Positions 7,159 through 11,601 of a stretch of DNA of 11,601 nt are shown in pieces (the first letter of the stretch is position 1; every line of letters starts with the position of its first letter). Both the position numbers and the translations under genes were made by a program. The DNA is from Gryganskiella cystojenkinii (taxonomy: Eukaryota > Mortierellomycota > Mortierellomycetes > Mortierellales > Mortierellaceae): contig JAAAIG010001056.1 of assembly GCA_015852425.1 (NCBI GenBank), positions 1 to 11,601 on the forward strand, read 5' to 3'. A model generated the notes under the pieces. It was given only the letters and a program-made list of their open reading frames with translations. It was not told where the DNA came from and did not search any database.

Positions 7159-10100
7159 ATGTCCCAGGTCCATTACAAGTTCAAGTCCTCAAGGGACTAT
7201 GACTCGGCCACGTTTGACGGCCACTCTATTTCTGTCTTTGACCTCAAGAAGGAAATCCTGATCGCCAAGGGTCTCAAGGGTCCCGATGACCTTGCTCTGA
7301 CCCATGCTGAATCAGGAGAGGGTAATATATTTAAATTGTTCGTCGTCCTTGTCTAACCACTGCCAAACAATAAAAAAAAAAAAGAAAAGAAAAGAAAGAA
7401 TCGCCTCATGTACAGAAAATAAACACAGAGATATACCTCTGAAGCAAAGCAATCGCATAACAACAAAACGAGTGCCTGTCAAGAGTTATTTATTAAGGAC
7501 ATGGTTCATGGCTTTTGCGCCACACTGTGCTCCTCCCTCGAGGCTATTTCTTTCCATGCCGTCTTCTTTGCCCGCCTCCCTCCTCCCTTTTCTGTCTTTG
7601 TTCTGTTTCTCACACTCGAAACAACGTTTTTTCCTCCCCAAAAATTAGAATACTACGATGACGCCGCCTTGATCCCCAGAAATACGTCTATCTTGGTAGC
7701 TCGTGTGCCCGCAAGACCCGGCCGAGGTGGTGCTCAGCGATATCTCGAAGGGTCAGGACCAACACCCCGTGGCGGAGGCATCACTCGCAATGTATTTGAG
7801 CGGCCTGGACAGAACGCGAACCGTGAACCATTAGGCGGTGCCCAAGTACGTAAAAACAAGTGCTTTTGATCCTGATCCAACTAGAATGAGACTACACGAA
7901 CAGCTTTTTACTAATGACTTCTTTTGTACTGAAATTAGGTGTATAAAAATACGACTGCACTCTTGCCTCAGGATGGACCACCACCCCCAGCCGTAGATAC
8001 TTCTAAAATGACCGAGGAGGAGCGGTTGAAGCATATGTTTGAGCAATCTGCCACATACTGGGACAGAACCCAAGAAGGAATGGCCAGGTAAATCATTGAA
8101 TGAAAAGAATACATATCTTGGTTTTATCTCATTATTGCCTCACACTAACCCAGCAACTGCGGTCATTCTATTTATTTTATTTTATTATCTTTTTGTTTAG
8201 TGCACCATTTCGTCCTTTGAGCAAGTTCCAGGGCGCAACCAGGAACACGCCTTCTTCAGGAGGAAAACCCAGTGGTTCAGGACCCGCGGGGACCCCACAG
8301 TCAGGAGGACATTCATCCTTCAATAGGCCAAACATGGATCAGCAACAACGCCCACCACCAAACACCTATGTCTGCTATCGATGTGGTAAGAAGGGAGAGC
8401 ACTGGATCCAGTTCTGCCCCACAAACAACGACAAGACCTTTGAACCCATCGGAATCAAAAAGACCACTGGTATCCCAAGATCCTTTTTGAAGACGGTTGA
8501 GAGCGATACACTCCAGAGCAAGAAAGGAGTGATGGTGACCCAGGATGGAAACCTGGTCGTCGCTACCACTAACGAGTAAGCAGAAAGAGGTTAATATGTT
8601 TTACCCCCTTAGTTGGTTATGGGGAAGCAATTAGAAACTGATTATTGTGCGTTACATCTCTCTCCTGCTCATAGTTACGAATGGAAGAAGTTTCACGAAA
8701 AATCAAAGGGCGCGTTGACTTCGGATGAGGCTTATAACACCGCTCCAGTGCCAGATGCTCTGCGTTGTCCTATCTGTCATCTGATTTTGAAGGGTGCTGT
8801 CAAGGCTCCATGCTGCGGAACAAACTTTTGCGACGAATGTAAGTCGTTTTGGCCCGAATACTGAGATAGTGATGTTGCCCAGGGGCCTCTATACAAGTGA
8901 AGTGAAACGCCAAATACTCATTCTCATTATCGCGCTCTATGTTCTGATCCTTCTAGGTATCCGAAATTATCTTGTCCATCCTCCAAAAGGCGAAGAGCCT
9001 TTCAGATGCCAACACTGCCGCAACCACTTGGTCCCTGATCAACTCATCCCGGACCTGGAGGTTCGTCTCCGCGTAGAACAGCATCTTAGAGACTGGGCTA
9101 AGAACCGACGTAATGATGGCGGAGAAGTCTTAGCTTCCTCTGCAACGAATCATGGCCCCCAAGTGGATTCACCCAGCAGATCAGGTGCTCAGGCACCTCC
9201 AAGTCCATCGAATCGTTCTCCTGATGGCGTGCACAATTCGATCGATGATAGTGGACATCCAGGGCAGGAAAACGTTACCTCTAAGAGACGATTGTCGAGC
9301 GATGCTCAGAACGGACCTCCAGGAGAGGATAATGATAGGGTTCATCCGTCTTTGAGGAATAAAAAACCAAACACGAACAGCAACATCAACCCGAGCAGCA
9401 GCCTAAATCACAACAGCAACTTCAACCAACAGAACAGAAACCGACCTCCGATGCAAGGAGGAGGAGTGATGGGCATGGACCCCGTAGGCCCGGGTATGAT
9501 GATGCCTGAGGGTGTGCCTCCAGGGTTTCTTGGTAAGTTGTAGTCGTTTTTCATGGCTGCTCATTGATAAATATCCATTCCGAATTGCAATTCTACTAGC
9601 AGAGTCTAACTCGTTTTGTTTTTTTCTTTTTTTTTAAAAAAATATTTATATCACGATTCTAGAAATGTTGCAACAAAACCCGGCAATGTTTATGGATCCA
9701 GCATTTTTTGGTGGACCTAATGCAGTGCCTCTCTTTATGACACCAGGGTTTATGCCTCCTTATGGCAGCATGCCAGGAGCGCCTATCGGAGGTCCCGAGA
9801 TCTGGGCAATGGGGCAAGGTTTGCCTGGTTTGCCTCCCATGGGACCAGGATACCCGACGCCTCGGATTGGGTTCGGAGATGGTCCTGCCGGTCGTGGCCG
9901 TGGTCGAGGTCGCGGAAACTGGCAAGATCCTAACAATGGCCAGGCATCGATGAGTCCTGGTGGCCGAGGTCGCGGATATACAGCTCCTCCTCTAGCCGGA
10001 GCAGTTTCAGCAGTTGCAGGGGCAGGATCAGGACCAGGGTCAGACGCCTCATTCGTCAGATCAAGTGTACCCGGTGAACGTGACCATAGGCATACGAATG

Positions 10101-11409
10101 CTCCGGGTCGCTATGAAGATAATCATGACGATATGAGTCAAGTGCCGCGAGGACCACGTGGAGCCAGAAGGTAGTTTGTTGGCCTTGATTTCGTTTTGCA
10201 TTTCTTGCTTTTGGAAAAGAGGTGTCCCGTTCTATTATTGTAATTCACACCTGTTACCGCCTTTGATTTACATTATGAAATTTTTTTAGACCGTCCTTTG
10301 ATGATATCGATGATATTCCCAAAGGGCCTCGCGCAGGAGTGGAGGTTCCCAAAGGACCTCGCGCAGAAGTGGAGGACGATATCCCCAAAGGTCCTCGTGC
10401 GGACATTATCAACGGCGGTGGTGATGATTATGATATTCCCAAGGGTCCTCGGGGTTACGATCGCGAGTCGAGCAGAATGAGGTCAATGTCACCACGCCAG
10501 CGTTCTTCCAGCAGGGCGAGAAGTGACAAATTTGAACGCGAAAGCTCTGAGCGGGATTCTACTCGTCGCCGTGACAGTCGAAGTATTCATCGAGATTATA
10601 GGGAACGAGAACATGGCCGGGACCGAGAGAGAGATCGCCATGACCACAAGGAAAGAGATGGCAATAAAGATCGAGAGTATCGCAGCCGGGAGGATGGAGA
10701 GGGCAAACGACATGACGATCGGTACCGGTCATCTGGATCTGGATCTGGATCTTCGAGGAACGATCATGACCGCGATGATCGTAGTAACCGACGAACTGAC
10801 TCTTCCAGACGTGAGGAACGCAAGGACGAGTATTCTTCTCGAAGAAGTGGCGGTAGCGGTGAATATGATGACCGTCGCCGTCACAAGGACTCGTCATCCG
10901 CTTACCGTGGTCACCAACGTGAGTCAGAAGGAGGTCAAGGATTGGCTCGAAGACCACGTGAGACATCTGTGACATCGGTTTCGTCAACTTCAAGGGTCAT
11001 GCCATCGGATTCACAGAGAGATTATGAGTTGAGAGGACAGCATTCGTACAAAAGATCATCCAACTTTGAAGAGGCTTCGTCTGAATCCCGAGGTGGATAT
11101 CAGGTCAGTACAGGACGTCGAGGATACGGTCGTGAGCAAGATGAGGAGGAGGAGGAGGAAGTGGAGGAAGATGATTATTATCACAGCAAGGACCCGGTTC
11201 AAGACGAAACCGAGGAAGTTGTCCATTTTAGGAATCGCGGTACTGGTGGTGGTAGTGGTGGTGGAGGAGGAGGAGGAGGAGGAGGCGGAGGTAATAATGG
11301 CTCTTGGGGTACGACGGAGGACATGTCATTGACGGGACTGGTGAGCAGCAGTGCGCGCGAAAGGGAAAGGGAAAGACGCGAACGTGAGCGTGAGCGAGAC
11401 CGTTGGTGA
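7159..11409 (+). CDS. MPE1: RBBP6/Mpe1-like cleavage and polyadenylation factor subunit
   Basis: Eight exons: 7159-7321, 7649-7845, 7939-8087, 8201-8575, 8675-8838, 8957-9532, 9663-10170, 10290-11409; 3252 nt, 1083 aa; all introns GT-AG, the first unusually long (327 nt). Mpe1/RBBP6 belongs to the nuclear complex (CPF/CPSF) that cleaves and polyadenylates pre-mRNA. Domains in order: ubiquitin-like DWNN domain, about 1-76, starting MSQVHYKFKSS as in human RBBP6 and ending in ALIPRNTSILVARVP; CCHC zinc knuckle C228, C231, H237, C242; conserved IKKTTGIPRSFL (255-266); RING/U-box-like C4C4 finger with C326, C329, C341, C342, C347, C350, C367 and C370; Asn/Gln/Pro-rich linker; Met/Gly/Pro-rich segment; RG repeats near 618-626 and 641-646; five (V/I)P(K/R)GPR motifs between 702 and 765; then an Arg/Ser/Asp/Glu-rich tail with an acidic run near 995 and a Gly run near 1030-1045. 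Yeast Mpe1 (441 aa) lacks the long tail; animal RBBP6 has one. The start is fixed by the DWNN N-terminus. The DWNN-knuckle-RING order makes the call very secure; ubiquitin-ligase activity is not demonstrated. Confidence 0.95.
10315..10452 (+). repeat. Coding repeat: four IPKGPR-type motifs in MPE1
   Basis: Exon 8 encodes IPKGPR or VPKGPR at residues 720-725, 730-735, 742-747 and 760-765; a fifth, VPRGPR (702-707), ends exon 7. The motifs are separated by short acidic spacers (DD, EVEDD, DDYD). The codons vary between copies (CCCAAAGGGCCT, CCCAAAGGACCT, CCCAAAGGTCCT, CCCAAGGGTCCT), so the protein motif is kept while the DNA has diverged. Confidence 0.9.
11142..11296 (+). repeat. GAG and GGN/GGA trinucleotide runs in MPE1
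   Basis: Two low-complexity coding stretches in the last exon: GAG/GAA codons at about 11142-11172 giving an acidic Glu run, and GGT/GGA/GGC codons at about 11240-11293 giving a Gly run broken by one Ser. Both stay in frame. Copy number is likely variable between strains. Confidence 0.85.
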
Positions 11410-11468
11410 GGAGTTGGATTGGACGAGACAGGTAGATGTTAATGAAAAAAAAAAAAGAAAACACCTTT

Positions 11469-11504
11469 AATAAAAATGAGCATTCTCAATTTCCAAAGAA
11501 TAAA
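11469..11504 (+). terminator. Poly(A) signals of MPE1
   Basis: Two AATAAA copies, at 11469-11474 and 11499-11504, lie 60 and 90 bases after the MPE1 stop, after a 12-A run. Either could specify the 3' end. From here to 11592 I see nothing else recognisable. Confidence 0.6.
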
Positions 11505-11592
11505 CAAGCGCCACCAAAAAGTACTCTTACTGGGAATATTGGATTAAAATTAGTACGACTCTTGACACGCTTTAACTAAAAGAGAGAGGTGC

Positions 11593-11601
11593 GGGGGGGG
11601 G
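11593..11601. repeat. Poly(G) run at right edge
   Basis: The last nine bases are all G. The true length is unknown because the window ends. It may be a real homopolymer or a sequencing artefact at a contig end. Confidence 0.7.

Noticed and set aside
8613..8674. Alternative start MVMGKQLETDYC joined to the MPE1 RING region, suggesting a separate gene
   Set aside because: This is intron 4 read in frame by chance; the GTAAGC donor at 8576 and TAG acceptor at 8674 join the knuckle and RING regions in one frame, as in the whole RBBP6/Mpe1 family.
10523..10972. 149-aa plus-strand open frame overlapping the MPE1 tail, considered as an overlapping gene
   Set aside because: It is a frame shift of biased Arg/Asp codons, full of Met/Ile/Thr from AT shifts of the same repeats; no independent start context or family match.
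10559..10993. 144-aa minus-strand open frame opposite the MPE1 tail
   Set aside because: It is the reverse complement of Arg/Asp/Ser-rich codons, which are rich in sequences that avoid stops on the other strand; no recognisable domain.
1..11601. Search for tRNA, rRNA, CRISPR arrays, transposon termini, viral genes or a biosynthetic/defence cluster
   Set aside because: No cloverleaf with A/B boxes, no direct-repeat array, no terminal inverted repeats and no transposase, capsid or polymerase motifs were seen; the genes present are unrelated housekeeping functions.

Overview
This window is nuclear DNA from a eukaryote, most likely a fungus. All five protein genes are split by short GT-AG introns, mostly 87-138 nt. 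Several introns carry CTAAC/CTGAC-type branch points (for example near 3511, 4487 and 6140). The proteins resemble fungal and animal housekeeping families. Gene density, intron style, A-rich spacers and a cyclophilin ending in HAEL suggest an early-diverging fungus of the Mortierella/Mucoromycota type, but that placement is inference from family resemblance, not a search result. I found no bacterial, viral, transposon or CRISPR content and no RNA gene. I rebuilt all five genes by joining exons so that reading frame, splice sites and family conservation agree; all five close into one uninterrupted frame.

Layout. 1-59 is a CATT microsatellite at the left edge. 104-2767 (+) is VPS45, an SM-family (Sec1/Munc18) vesicle-fusion regulator, 10 exons, 573 aa. 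2978-3634 (-) is a 73-aa ZNF706-like C2H2 zinc-finger protein in 4 exons, one of them only 11 nt, convergent with VPS45. 3635-3958 is a divergent promoter. 3959-5366 (+) is dCMP deaminase (DCD1), 2 exons, 433 aa, with a P-loop-like N-terminal domain and long Ser/Thr-rich spacers. 5592-6656 (+) is an ER cyclophilin B-type prolyl isomerase, 5 exons (one of 18 nt), 204 aa, with a signal peptide and C-terminal HAEL. 7159-11409 (+) is the RBBP6/Mpe1 subunit of the mRNA 3'-end processing machinery, 8 exons, 1083 aa, with DWNN, zinc knuckle, RING-like, RG-rich, PKGPR-repeat and Arg-rich C-terminal regions. 11593-11601 is a G homopolymer at the right edge.

The five genes act in unrelated processes: endosomal/vacuolar traffic, a small nuclear-type zinc-finger protein, dTTP precursor supply, ER protein folding, and pre-mRNA cleavage/polyadenylation. 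There is no sign of a cluster; DCD1, the cyclophilin and MPE1 simply lie in tandem, each with its own leader. I see no previously undescribed multi-gene system. The items most worth checking are the two micro-exons (one of which can be skipped in frame and would remove active-site residues of the cyclophilin), the expanded dCMP deaminase and the PKGPR motif array in MPE1.
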